From Rotaria macrura (lineage: Eukaryota > Rotifera > Eurotatoria > Philodinida > Philodinidae), in contig OENT01000134.1 of the NCBI GenBank assembly GCA_900239685.1, positions 3,004 to 67,003 of the forward strand: DNA of 64,000 nucleotides, given 5' to 3'. Numbering within the stretch: position 1 is the first letter of the stretch; the number at the start of each line of letters is the position of its first letter. Made by a program: the position numbers and the translations under genes. The notes beneath the pieces are model-generated. The model had not been told where the DNA came from. It saw only the letters and a program-made list of their open reading frames with translations, and did not search any database. Shown here piece by piece: positions 39,574 through 50,285 of the stretch.

Positions 39574-40138
39574 TGGGCACCGTTTAAGGGAAATGCGCCA
39601 TTTAAGGGAAAACATGGACGTCATGATAAAGGAACGTATAGAGAAATAGGATTTGCTGCAAATTATTCAAATAGAAATCGCAATAGTCATTGGTGACTCA
39701 TGTAGACGAAGTCATGGTGTCTCTAATCAATAATGAGAACTAAATGGTGACGGATCTACAATTATTTGAGTATACTGCATGTTGGTTCAATTTCAAAATC
39801 AAAGAGACATGAGAGAAAGACGAGCAACGTTTGAATAATAGGAAACCATTAATAAACTGCATTTTTGGAAGAAGTATCCTCAAGGTACTTAGCTTTATTG
39901 TGCAAAGAAAAAGAAAGTACACTGTTCGAAAAATTAAGCAGCTTTGATAATTTTCTTTTGCTCAAGGTAATTAACTCTAAAAGCTCGCAATCCTTGACTG
40001 TTCCTAGATGAGTCACAAATCACTAATGTGATCTCTATATTTGAATAATTTTCAGTCAATCCCTTTTCTCGATACATTCCTCTATCATGGCGTCCATATT
40101 TTCTCTTAAATGGTGCATTTCCCTTAAACGGTGTCCAT
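39574..40138. repeat. Diverged inverted duplication flanked by the palindromic elements
   Basis: The left arm (from about 39574 to 39720) and the right arm (about 39960 to 40138, opposite strand) match over roughly 150 bp: CACCGTTTAAGGGAAATG, ATGGACGxCATGATA, AAATTATTCAAATA and GTGACTCATxTAG occur in both in the same order. In one frame both arms read a related peptide (APFKGNAPFK versus TPFKGNAPFK, GRHDKGTYREIG versus GRHDRGMYREKG). About 240 bp of unrelated sequence separates them. Confidence 0.7.
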
Positions 40139-40212
40139 AGTCTATTTTGCACTTGTGAAGCACAACTTCCGATGTCCCATTTGGTACTAATAAATTATTG
40201 AAGATCAAGACA

Positions 40213-40440
40213 TTCCCAGGTCGATTAAAACGAACACCGTTACGGCATCGTTTACAGTCGTAAAGGACAAGGATACGGTGTAATTACGGCTCGTTACGGC
40301 GCCGTATTACTCCGTTTTAACAGGGGCAGTAATACGGACGTATTTTTCCGTACCGTATACGGGGATGTACACGGCCGTTAACGAAGAATTACAGTGGCCG
40401 TTTACTGGTAGAATGCTTTATTGTGTACGGCAGTAAACGA
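40213..40440. repeat. Palindromic CGTATACGG-rich element, copy 2 (one end clear)
   Basis: It begins with TTCCCAGGTCGA, identical over 12 bases to the inverse of the right end of copy 1, then shows the same word style (GTTACGGC, CCGTACCGTATACGGGG, CGGCCGTTAAC). The far end near 40440 is not clear. The two copies face each other around the inverted duplication. Confidence 0.6.
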
Positions 40441-40644
40441 GCTGCTTTCCTGCAGTTTTTTAAGACCTCGCTCCACGTTTTTTGCAATAGATCAAAATTT
40501 ATTAAGATCAAAATTAAATTTATTTAACAAAATAAAAATAAAAGAAACTACAATGAAAATGAAATAAATTCAAGGTTAAAAACTAAATAAATAAAATATA
40601 AACGCAAATAAAATGTACAAATGAAGAGAAAGAAAGCATTTCTA

Positions 40645-40960
40645 ATTTCCGGGTCGTTCGTTTTGGAGACCGGAACCCGCAGGAAACGGGATATTTTCCG
40701 GCTTCTTCCTGCCGGTTCCGGTGCATTTTCGGCCGGAAAAACAACCGGAACATGGAAGCAGTATTCCGGCCGAATTTATCCGTACCCGAAACCTGGAAAT
40801 TCCCGCGACATCCGAAAACCAGAAATTTCAAGGAAATACCTCGGATCAGTTTCGAACCTACCGGAACTATGACAAGTTCCACCAGGATCCAACCGGAAAA
40901 TACAATAATCCGGTAAAGAAGCATCGGGAAACAGTCGGAATCCATCGTATTCCGACCACA
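40645..40960. repeat. TTCCGG/CCGGAA-dense island
   Basis: Some 300 bp in which TTCCGG, CCGGAA and near variants (GGCCGGAA, GGTTCCGG, AATCCGG) recur about every 20-30 bases in both orientations. Base composition is far from that of the flanks. Frames stay open on both strands because the words avoid stop codons. No protein family is recognised in any frame. It is a repeat of a style similar to, but different in sequence from, the CGTATACGG elements. Confidence 0.65.
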
Positions 40961-41728
40961 TTATTTCTGCTTTGGAAATCAGGCCTCCGCTTGAGAAACA
41001 ATTACATCGAATATTAAATTCTACTGACTGACGAAAAGAATGCGCCTATTTTCTAGTAGTTATTTCTAAATGAACTGCCAAAGAGATTCTTTTCGAACTA
41101 GGACATATATTAAGATTTGTATATGCATTCAGAATCAGTGTAATATGAAGAATAATCCCTGATAAATATTATGCTGACCACTTTTAGAAAAGAAAAGATG
41201 ACACTATGTGAGGTTCTTTCATGATAGAGTTGACATAGAAAGGCATGAACATGCTGCAAGATCTATCTATACAATTGTCAATAGAAGTATCCAACNATAC
41301 TATACAAAATGATTCAGCAGTATCCTTAATTTTCCTCTGCAATTGTTCTCTTTTCATTGACTCATGTGGACTAGTTTCCAAGACGACTTGACTAAAAGGC
41401 ATGAAAGATTTGTCGCCTCTACATTTTCATAATGCATATGTGGTACTGTCGCAAGTGTTTACGTTTGGAGGCATAAGTGCACCTTCTATAAAGGGTCGTA
41501 TCGTATGGAGAATCTGTTAACCGAAAGCAAAGAATTCATCGATGCACTATCTCTTTATTCGACGTTTATGGACTAATTGTACTCGCCTTTCTCTTTCATA
41601 TTACAATAAAATGTGTCATCGCAAGGTAAACTTATACAATACTGTGGTGCTTGTTTCAGATTGTACTTAGTTTCGTTTAAAACAAAATAAGCCTGCACTT
41701 GTTTTTCATATTAATTTAAGGAAGCAAA
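40961..41728. other. Intergenic between the repeat islands and the coiled-coil ORF
   Basis: No supported gene. The 72-residue minus frame at 41184-41402 includes the ambiguous base at 41296 and has no domain or splice context. Confidence 0.55.
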
Positions 41729-42133
41729 ATGAGTGGCTCGAGCGCTCCAAACTGGGGGAAAGAAGTACCAATATTTATTAAAGATTACTGAAACATAGAA
41801 TCTGGTTTTCCATCATTGATTATTTTTTAGAACTAGCTACCAGCCGTGGAATTACCTGAGGCAACAATCCAACGACTCGAGAATGTCATATCAACACAAA
41901 CGAATTTAATTAATGAATTAAAAGCTACGATTGAAGAATCCCGACGTGTAATTCTTCAACAGCGAAACACCATTGATGGATTGAATAAAAAGATAGAAAA
42001 GTTGGAAGCAAATGTTACCAAAGACGAAACAGAATTGTCTGCTCAAAGTGATAGTTCAAACTCGCCACCATATTGCTTAAAAAATGAAAATGAAAATGAT
42101 CAAATAGTTCTTAATGTTATCTTTGTGATGTAA
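41729..42133 (+). CDS. Putative small coiled-coil protein (two exons)
   Basis: Exon 1 is 41729-41764 (MSGSSAPNWGKE), donor GTACCA; exon 2 starts at 41837 after TTTTTTAGAACTAG and runs to a stop at 42133, in frame, giving about 111 aa. Residues about 20-70 have regular hydrophobic heptads (IQRLENVIS, LINELKATI, IDGLNKKIEKLEANV), a leucine-zipper-like coiled coil, followed by an acidic Ser-rich part. The last residues (IVLNVIFVM) look like read-through into an intron, so the gene may continue with exons I cannot see. The zipper resembles dimerisation regions such as that of cGMP-dependent kinase, but nothing else supports that name. Function unknown; it could be a gene fragment. Confidence 0.4.
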
Positions 42134-43465
42134 CATTGATCTGCATGAAATGAAAGTTGTTCCTTCTTCTTGGATGTACGTAATGACTGTATCTCTTCTA
42201 TATCATCATTGTTCTTGTGGTATTCATCATTTAAAAACAATTACAAAGAAAAATAAATGAATAGAATCTATCATGTTATGGGTATATAAACAGAAACGAT
42301 TCGAGTGTAATTGAATTGTTTCTAATGTCTTTGACAACCAAAGCTCATAAAGAAAGTATGTTTTGCTAATAGATAAGGCAGTTATTAAAATCCAAGCACC
42401 CTATAATGCACTGACAAGTGTTTTCTTATCGATGTTGATTTTTTTAGGAACCAGAGACCATCGTACAAGACAGACGAGAACGTTTTTCTCTTGTTCCTCT
42501 AAAAGAATATTTAAAAGGTCCCATTATCAGCAAGTGAATTTGATTCTTGAAAACGGATTTTCAAATAATGAAAATGAATCAATTATATTCAAACTCATAA
42601 GAGTTCTATTTTGATTTGGTTGTTTCTCTTTTATGTTTTAAGAAATCTTCATATCATAAGCGTTTCTTACTGGACAATCTCAAGAAGTTTGCGCAATAAG
42701 AAAAAGAAGTTCACCTGAGGAAACTTAGTAGAGATTAATCTTTCAACTTAAAGTTATGACTTTAATCAATTCGTTTGGAGACAGCCAACTTAAATCCGTC
42801 AGTCCTGAACAATAGAATATCATCTTATCTTAAGAAAACTCGACAAAAAAGTTTTAGAATGTCATTGCTTTTTTGAAATCTTTCTCTGAAAATCCTACAG
42901 ACATTTTTCATAGTTAGCGCTTAGAAACCTGATTTATTGGTGTGAAATCATTTTTTTAATTAAAATTACACTGTTGCTAATAAGTGTTTATCCAACTAAA
43001 AAAGGTGGCATTCCATCAGAAATGGTTTCTAAAAATGCCCAGTTTCTTCTAAAATATCTTCTCGAAAATTTGTAATCCAGTCGGTAAACGTTAACAGAAA
43101 GCTAGTGCACAATACGAGGCCACTTTTCGAAGTACAGCGTGAGTTTTCATGATTAACAGCCAGCTCTTTTTATTTCATGAGCGAGTGAGCAGTTTGATTC
43201 ATCAGCATTTTGGTACCGATGAGTAACTAATAGAAATGTCACTTCATATTTACTTTTAACTTAGTTTATGAGTAAATCAAGTAATCGATAATTAATATTT
43301 AAAGTAAATATAAATAATAATAGTACTATTTAATCTATTAATCATGCACACTATGTTTCAGTAATTTTTTATTTAATAAATAATAAATTAAATAATAAAT
43401 TTTAAAAAATTTTCATTTCTACGGAAGTCGACAAAATTTTCGAAACACATGTTTAAACACTCAAT

Positions 43466-43733
43466 CAGGAACCGTGATCGTGAGTCGGTAACGGTGATTA
43501 TAAAAGGGCAAGCAAGGCGTTGTTTTCGTTTAATTTTCACTATCAGAGTGTGAAAACTTTAAAAAATAAGCGCTAAAAACGAATTGTGTGTAAATTGTAG
43601 AAAACATGCTCGTTTTAACACTAAAATTTGAAGCTCTTTGTTGTTTTAACGCTCTTAAAGTGAAAATTAAATGGAAAAAAGCGTTTCTTGTATTTTTCTA
43701 ATGGCCGTTAATGGTTCACAATCGCAGGTCCTG
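43466..43733. repeat. Diverged hairpin element, ends CAGGA...TCCTG
   Basis: The left arm starts CAGGAACCGTGATCGTGA; the right end read on the other strand starts CAGGACCTGCGATTGTGA. Both arms then share TTTAATTTTCACT and AGAG-GT-AAAAC in order, with mismatches and small gaps. A clear target duplication is not visible. It resembles an old non-autonomous DNA element. Confidence 0.55.
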
Positions 43734-44025
43734 GCTCAGCGTTTATCCAAATTTTTGTCTGCTTGAGTACATTGAAACACAAGTGAAAAATTTACATTGT
43801 AATAACAATAGTACGGCAGTAAGATTTTTTTTGTTCTCACAATTATAAATAGAACGTCATTTTGTCTTAACTTGTCTTTCATAAGCAGAGTTGTCAAATA
43901 TTCTGACAAATTACGAAACATTCTGTTGTTCAGTGTTTATAATATATACATGTAATTGCTCATCACTGCGTGTACACAGCGTGAGCATAAAGCTTATCTT
44001 TCTTTGGTTCATTTTTCCGGCTACG

Positions 44026-44375
44026 TTACCATTTTACCATAAATTATGATCCCCACATTCATACATACATCATATCCACATTTGTGGATAATTAAATGAT
44101 TATGATCGATTCTAGTGACTAAGCTGTATTTAATCATACTATGGTTTCCGTTTCAGTACTGATTTCAAGGATAAAAGGTTTTCAGTACGTTAGAGGATGA
44201 TGTTGAATTATTCTGTGCATAGAATATCTTATATTTAACAAAATCCCTAAATTGAAAAATCTCTAAATCGAAACCCGTTTTTAGTCACTACAATTGATCA
44301 TAATCATCTATTTACCCACAAATATGGATATGATACAGGGATGATTCGGGGATCACAATTTGTAGTAAATGGTAG
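44026..44375. repeat. Hairpin element of about 350 bp with arms of about 100 bp
   Basis: The left arm (TTACCATTTTACCATAAAT, TGATCCCC, CATATCCACATTTGTGG, GATTATGATC, TAGTGACTAA) recurs inverted at 44270-44375 with about 80-85 percent identity by eye. No open frame is inside. It is probably a non-autonomous inverted-repeat transposon remnant. Confidence 0.65.
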
Positions 44376-46344
44376 GCATCCATATTTTCTTTTAATGCAT
44401 ATGTTAGTTATTGATTTTTATTATTACAGAAAGTGATTCATTACCAGAGCCACAGGCCGGGGGTATCCGAGATGCCCTGACACTATCCTTGGCGAGAAAA
44501 TGTCTGAAGTGGGGTATAAGGCTAAAAATAATATTCACATGGTCAAAGAGTTTCTCTGCTAGTGAGCAGCCCCTTTTGAAAACTTCTGGCCATGCTCCTG
44601 CTCATTACCGAAGATTTTTTATGTAGTACTCGTTCATTATCTCAATATCAGATACGTACTATCTAAGAAGACTCAAGTTCTAATTCTATGAAAAAAGAAA
44701 TTTGAAAAAACATTGAAAATATCGATAAATGAAAAAATTTGACCGACGATTTTGATAGTAAATATTTAATATTTCTATTTGAATCCTTTTTATCTCATTT
44801 GGATCCAATTCTATTCTAATATGTTTGTTTTTCCTGATGAAGAGAAGATCAATAGTAATATACTCAAACAAACATTTACAGCAATTAGAAACACAAAGAG
44901 ATTCTTTTATATAACTGTATTATAAAAGAGTTGATCAATTTTGTATTTATGTTATTTTCTTTTCTTGAAACAATTGTAATTGTCAATAATTCTAACCGTC
45001 AATATTAAAATTAAATAGAAAAGTGATAAAGTAGGACAAAAAGAAGGGTATTACATAGCTAACTAAATGTTTGATCTTTCGAAATTTAGTATAATTTATT
45101 TTTCGGTTATAATCAGTTGTTTAACAAAACATGGTCATTCATTAGTATCGACTTATTTTTCGGATATAAAAGATTTATCCGAGAATTTGACTGAAAATGA
45201 AAATAATATAAATTAAACAATTAAATGTTCTTCTCAAGCGGAGCAAACTCGTCCATTTATTTCTTCATGAAAACAAGATGAATAAGAAACAAAAAAGAAG
45301 AAAAGATGGATGAAGAAAATAAGCAAATTGATGATCTTATTTATTAATTTTGTAGTTACTAAAATAAATAAATTTTTAAAAATTAAAAAGGACTGGAGAC
45401 GTTTTGCGTTGAAATCGACCCGCCTAACAATCACTAATAATTTTACAAAAAACTTCCAGCAATTGTACGGCTCATATTCATTCCTATAAGTTTCAGCTTG
45501 ATCGAACAACATTTTCCCATACGTTGATAGTCAGCCATATAGACCGTATTGAATCCTCTAAGGGTCAAAGAATCGCTCATTTTATACGGAGTATATAGAT
45601 GCTTTCACACTCAGTTTACACAGCATTCGATAGAGAATTTCATTCTAAATAAAAAGTGTATGGATATCTTCGAGTAAAAACCAAAGATTCACTACAAAGA
45701 ATTTCGAATACCCGTAACATGTAGTCTTTTGCAGACTTTGCTGAAACCTTGTGTATCTTCGATCTCTACTATGCGACGCAGAATCGGAACTATTATTTAA
45801 GCATCAATGCTAATCATTGAACGCTTCAAAAGTGCCCGAATGTGCCTGCAAAACCAATGTATTCTATATATGGTGTTGGAAATGCTGTTTAATATCGACT
45901 TTGACCTCAGCAAGGGCACATCTACTTATGCCGTATCTTCGAAATCTACTCATGAATTAAATAGAGAGATAGGACACGGAATATTTCAAAGTTCTGTTTT
46001 CAATGATGGATTATAGAAGGGGGGAAATGGTGTAAGTGGAAGAAATTGATTGCAAAAAATCTATGAATAAAGAAATAGCATGCATGAATATTGCTGTTCT
46101 ATAGGATGAATGAGGAAAAACCGAGAGATAATTACTTTTTCTAGTGATCATAATAACAGTCACTATTAGCGTCGATAGATGACACTATGTCGTCGGTAAG
46201 TTTTTATATCTTAGTGCAGTTTTTATACTCTCACGGTTGGTTATTATGAATGACCAATCGGTTGTTATTTATCTGTGGATGGATGGATGGGAGGTGTTTA
46301 TAGAACAACAAGAAAAACAAACGTGAATAAAAAAACGCATCGTA

Positions 46345-47647
46345 ATGGAACCTGCTTCAAAACTCGAAAACTTAAATCCAACAATTTACGAACGAACAGA
46401 AGAAAGAACTTTACAAGATTCAGATTATAATAACGATCTACGAGATGAAATCGATCGTCGTGAAATATTTGATTTGATTCGGTCAATTAATGATCCTGAA
46501 CATCCGCTTACACTAGAAGGTTCGAAAAACTATTTTCTTACCTTAATTAGAGTTTAAAGTGTCTCTTCTAGAACTTCACGTTGTTGATTTAGATGGCGTT
46601 ACCATCGACAATGATGCTAATACAGTACAAGTGCAATTCAGACCAACCATTCCACATTGTTCTATGTAAAGATTTGTCATAGAATATAGAAGTTTAATTT
46701 CTTGAAAATATCAGTATGTTCCAACTCTCGTTTGTGTATTACAGAGAGAAAAAAAAGATGTAGAACAGATCTCGATTAAATCAATGATTACCAATTTCAT
46801 TGGTAACACCTCAGATATAAATATCAAGATTAGCATATGTAGTGAGAAAATAACACAGAGAAATATACTTCAAAGTTAGCACTGTGAAATGGAAAAAGAT
46901 TTCATGATTCTTTATTTGATATGATAGGGAGTCTGCTAAACATCACGATAGCTTAACTCCACTAATTCAGTTTGTTTTTGCACCATGACCTAGAAACAAA
47001 TACTGTTGAATATTCGTTGCTATCTACCGAACTGAGAGTGTACTCTTTTGAGGACATCCATCTACTAACCAATCATTAGAACATCTATAACATTCGTTCA
47101 CATGAATGTTTTGTCACATGTTTTTTTCGTGGTTAAGAAAAACGTCCAGGCGAACATTCACACCATACGTGGCCCTACGTATTCTACTCACATTAGCCAG
47201 CAAATGTCCAGCAATCTCATTGAAATGAACAATGTTTTTCACAAAGAACTCCTAAGAGAACTAGAAACAGAAGAAATATTGAATAGTTCAATAAACTGAA
47301 CTTTTATAAAAAAAAAAAAGATTGCAATCTCACGAGCAAAGCATATGAAAGATACCGTACACCAAATTTCTAAAAAGGTGTCTCTTTTTGTGTTCAGTCT
47401 TATCTTGAACTTTACTAAAACTACTTCGTATTTCAGGGCAACATTAATTGGTTTAAGCATTCGAGCTAAATTACTTTATACACTTCCTACTCGATATAAA
47501 GTTGGTGTTAATATTTACGAAGGTGCTCATATACAAGAAAATCAAATAAACAAGCAATTGAATGATAAAGAACGTGTTACAGCTGCACTTGAAAATAAAC
47601 ATCTTCGTGCTGTTGTTAATCGATGTATTACTGCATCGGAAAGTTAA
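46345..47647 (+). CDS. CIAO2B: CIAO2B (MIP18/FAM96B), cytosolic Fe-S assembly targeting factor
   Basis: A component of the cytosolic iron-sulfur assembly targeting complex (with CIAO1 and MMS19) that hands Fe-S clusters to client proteins. Exons 46345-46519, 46572-46665 and 47437-47647 (introns 52 and 771 bp, phases 1 and 2) give 159 aa against 163 in human. Diagnostic blocks: [28 protein letters not shown], the [14 protein letters not shown] motif with the conserved reactive Cys, the exon 2-3 junction falling in its Met, then [16 protein letters not shown] and LRAVVNRC. It is followed only 148 bp downstream by ATP synthase subunit e on the same strand. Confidence 0.95.
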
Positions 47648-47728
47648 ACAGAAATTTCTTATTTGTTTTTCTTTTCTTTTTTGATTATTAGAAAAAAAAT
47701 ATCCGGATGCTAATGAATAGTATGTTTC

Positions 47729-47749
47729 GTATTCTTCCTTTTTTTTTAG
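47729..47749 (+). promoter_or_regulatory. 3' splice acceptor in the CIAO2B-ATP5ME spacer
   Basis: TATTCTTCCTTTTTTTTTAG, a textbook pyrimidine tract plus AG, lies 46 bp before the ATP5ME ATG and after the CIAO2B stop, with CTAAT about 30 bp upstream as a possible branch point. No cis donor is needed for either gene. A trans-splice acceptor separating a two-gene transcript is the simplest reading; a 5'UTR intron of ATP5ME is the alternative. Confidence 0.5.
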
Positions 47750-47795
47750 ATCGATTACATTTGTAGACTTCAAAAAAGAAGGGAGAAGGCAAAGA

Positions 47796-48083
47796 ATGGC
47801 AACATCAATACCAAAAAATGTTTCACCATTGATTCGTGCTGGCCGTTGGAGTTTATTATTAGGTGGGCTTATTTATGGACGCATGCATCACAATAAATTA
47901 CAAAAACATGAAGATCATGTACGACAACATGAAATCAATCGTGTTACAAAAGACGCTATTGATCTAGTTGCTGAGAAGAAAATTAAAGCTGATCAATCCA
48001 TGATTGATTTAGCTATTGCAGCTGGTGTTGATCCAAATAAAGCAAATGCAAAAAAATCTGAAAATGAAGCCAAACACCATTAG
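47796..48083 (+). CDS. ATP5ME: Mitochondrial ATP synthase subunit e
   Basis: A small membrane subunit of F1Fo-ATP synthase involved in dimerisation of the enzyme and cristae shape. Single exon, 95 aa (69 in human). After NVSPLIRAGRWSLLLGGLIYGRMHH, the N-terminal membrane helix with its GxxxG-like GGLIYG, comes a charged helical part (KLQKHEDHVRQHE) that includes a second half longer than in vertebrates. Position of the helix and the SPLI-R-GR start are characteristic. It sits 148 bp after CIAO2B and probably shares transcription with it. Confidence 0.88.
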   Translation: MATSIPKNVSPLIRAGRWSLLLGGLIYGRMHHNKLQKHEDHVRQHEINRVTKDAIDLVAEKKIKADQSMIDLAIAAGVDPNKANAKKSENEAKHH

Positions 48084-48323
48084 GGACATTTGCTATTCTC
48101 TTTTTTTTTCATATAGTTATATTATCGTCATTAGTTTCATAGAAAAAAAATCCCTTGTCCTTCTCTCGTTTGTTTTTTTTTCCATTTGAGTACTGCTGTT
48201 TTCATCTTCTCTTTCTTTTTTCTATATGGATGAACACGAAATAGACGATGATCATAACCAATTTTTTTCTTTGTCTTTTATTTCGTAAAAAAAAATTAAC
48301 TAATTAGTTTAGGATGTAATACA

Positions 48324-50259
48324 TTAAGAATTTTCTATAGGTTGATTTGAATCAGGTTTGAGTCTATTATTCCCATCATCGTAGAATACTTCGTCGTCAA
48401 CGTGATGTTCGTTTATACTTGGATTGTTGGTTTTAATTTCATTATTTTCTTCTTTGATCGGAAGAAATGTTGTAGTATTCGAAAATATCATGACGCCATC
48501 AGAATGTTTAATTGGTCGTGCTGGAGATATAACTATAGGTAAAGTTGTTTGTGCAGATGACATACGACGAAATACTAAATCTTTTTGTTGACTTTGTACT
48601 GAATTATATCGTGTAAAAGTTGTCTCTAATTCGATATGTTTATTAGCTGCATATTCACGATCGAGATATTTCATTTCTCGTCGTCGTTTATATGGAACAA
48701 TCATGAGCCAAACTAGTAGGGATATATTTAATATAATATATGTACTTGCTACAACAATAAATACATATCGATCAACCTTAACATAGGTATTGGTTGGTGC
48801 AATAGCACGCGCTGTTGCTGCTGCTGTTGGATGAAGAAAAATTAATGCTGCTATAATAGAATGCCATACACAAAGTAGAACTAATAGGAATATTGATATG
48901 ATAGCATATTTATCGAGTGTAGTTAGATAAGATATTGTTGGCTATTAGGTCATGGAGGAAGAGAGACATAGAAATAGATGTTTCTTGTTATAGTGGAAAA
49001 ATGTTTATGTGCTATTTTTTACCAGTGATCGATTTACTACCCAACGAAATGTAACTGATGTGAGGAGAAGTGTACATGTTATTTGAAGACGACTCTGTGG
49101 TAGACTAAAACAAATGTTAAAGTGTATAGAAACTTTTCGAAAAAATATAGATAAATTATTATTTACTCTGGTGGAATAGAAAAGATGCAGAATGCACAAA
49201 GATTAATAAGAAATATAAGACAAAATCCATTCCAATAATAATAACCCGGTCGACGTGCTAGATACAGAGAAACATTTTTGATAAATAGATAACTAGAAAA
49301 AACGTAAACTATGAACCTGCGCGACAAGTAACTGCTAGAACAGAATGTCGTTTTTGTTCTTTTCCATTATCATCATCTTCAAATGAATACTCTTCTTTTG
49401 TTTGTCTTGATTCTGTTGCAACATGTTCATATAGTTCCCATTCTTGTTGATCAAAAAATGCTTCACGATTGATACTTGAACGTAAATTTTCATCTGGAAC
49501 AAGTAAACAATCATCTGTATGATGTGCAGTCGTTATCGACACTGTTAGATCTTGAACATCAGCCGGAAACTAAATTAAAAAAACACAAACAATTTTGTTT
49601 TCTTCTACTATATCATTGTTGAAAATACCTACATGATTCAATTCTAATTTTTCCCAAAAAACTCCTTTAACACGTCGATGTTCACATACTTCAACTTGAA
49701 CAGACGACGATGGTGATAATAAAGATTCTGAATTTCCTTGATCTGTTTTCTTTATTGTTATCCATTTTTCTTCGGCACCTATTTGTCCTATTGCATTTTC
49801 AATAAATAATTCTGGTTTCCAGTTAATCGATGCGCTAACATCACTTTTATTTGATTGTTGTTGTTGTTGTAATTCTAAAATTTTATTGAATGATGACTCA
49901 TTCATAATCTCTATCCATCTTGCTTCATAGTAAACATCTGCTTGATATTTTTCATTGAGAGTATCAATTTCACCTGTCAATTCAAAGAATAAAAAAAATA
50001 ACAGATGATTTTAATCGAAATTCAAGTTCATTTGTTCTATTTCAATAGGATTTTACATACCAATACGAATAAAAATTAAACGAATTCCTATGATGCGCAG
50101 ATTTTTATTTTTTGGAGCAGTAATATTTATCATCGGATTTGGTACAACATGTGATATTGATTTTTTACGAGACTGCAGTCGCTTTGTATGAATGATTCCT
50201 GTATCATTATTATTTGCGTTCAAATTTTGAATTTTTTTCGATTGTGTAAGTCGATGCAT
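48324..50259 (-). CDS. Pentameric ligand-gated ion channel subunit lacking the Cys-loop cysteines
   Basis: Exons: 50259-50061, 49973-49633, 49569-49317, 49257-49167, 49104-49023, 48941-48324; 527 aa, all phases consistent. The extracellular beta-sandwich is seen as IRLIFIRIG...DTLNEKYQADVYYEARW, WKPELFIENAIG and the loop FWEKLELNHFPADVQDL. The FPxDxQ core is kept, but the two cysteines that normally flank it are Glu and Leu, so no disulfide can form. M1: YYWNGFCLIFLINLCAFCIF. M2: SRLQITCTLLLTSVTFRWV, then RSLPTISYLTTLDKY leading to M3 (YAIISIFLLVLLCVWHSI). The M3-M4 loop is only about 25 residues, M4 is DRYVFIVVASTYIILNISLL, and a tail of about 125 residues follows M4, long for this family. 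No signal peptide is seen; an acceptor just before the ATG (50262) leaves room for an upstream exon. Ion and ligand unknown. Confidence 0.85.
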
Positions 50260-50261
50260 GG

Positions 50262-50285
50262 CTTGAAAATTTAAGAATTCTTTTA
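50262..50285 (-). promoter_or_regulatory. Acceptor-like site 2 nt before the channel ATG
   Basis: Minus strand AATTCTTAAATTTTCAAG is followed by CC and ATG. It is a weaker tract than at the other genes. It could join a missing signal-peptide exon or be a spliced-leader site. Confidence 0.35.

Larger units (their letters stand above)
42134..46344. other. Gene-poor stretch with inverted-repeat elements
   Basis: About 4.2 kb with no supported gene. It holds two hairpin-like elements (listed) and a very AT-rich patch at about 43260-43430. A GC-richer segment at 44430-44626 follows an acceptor-like TTATTATTACAG and is open for 65 codons, but matches nothing I know and cannot be joined to the upstream coiled-coil ORF with confidence. 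Confidence 0.5.

Noticed and set aside
39167..39587. Overlapping frames of about 130 codons on both strands
   Set aside because: They mirror each other because the DNA is palindromic and poor in stop triplets; no domain, and the frames share the repeat boundaries.
40583..41017. Frames of 98 and 120 codons on opposite strands
   Set aside because: They are produced by the CCGGAA/TTCCGG word structure; no recognisable protein.
44411..44626. 71-codon plus frame, GC-richer
   Set aside because: No similarity recognised and no partner exon that fits; kept only as an observation.
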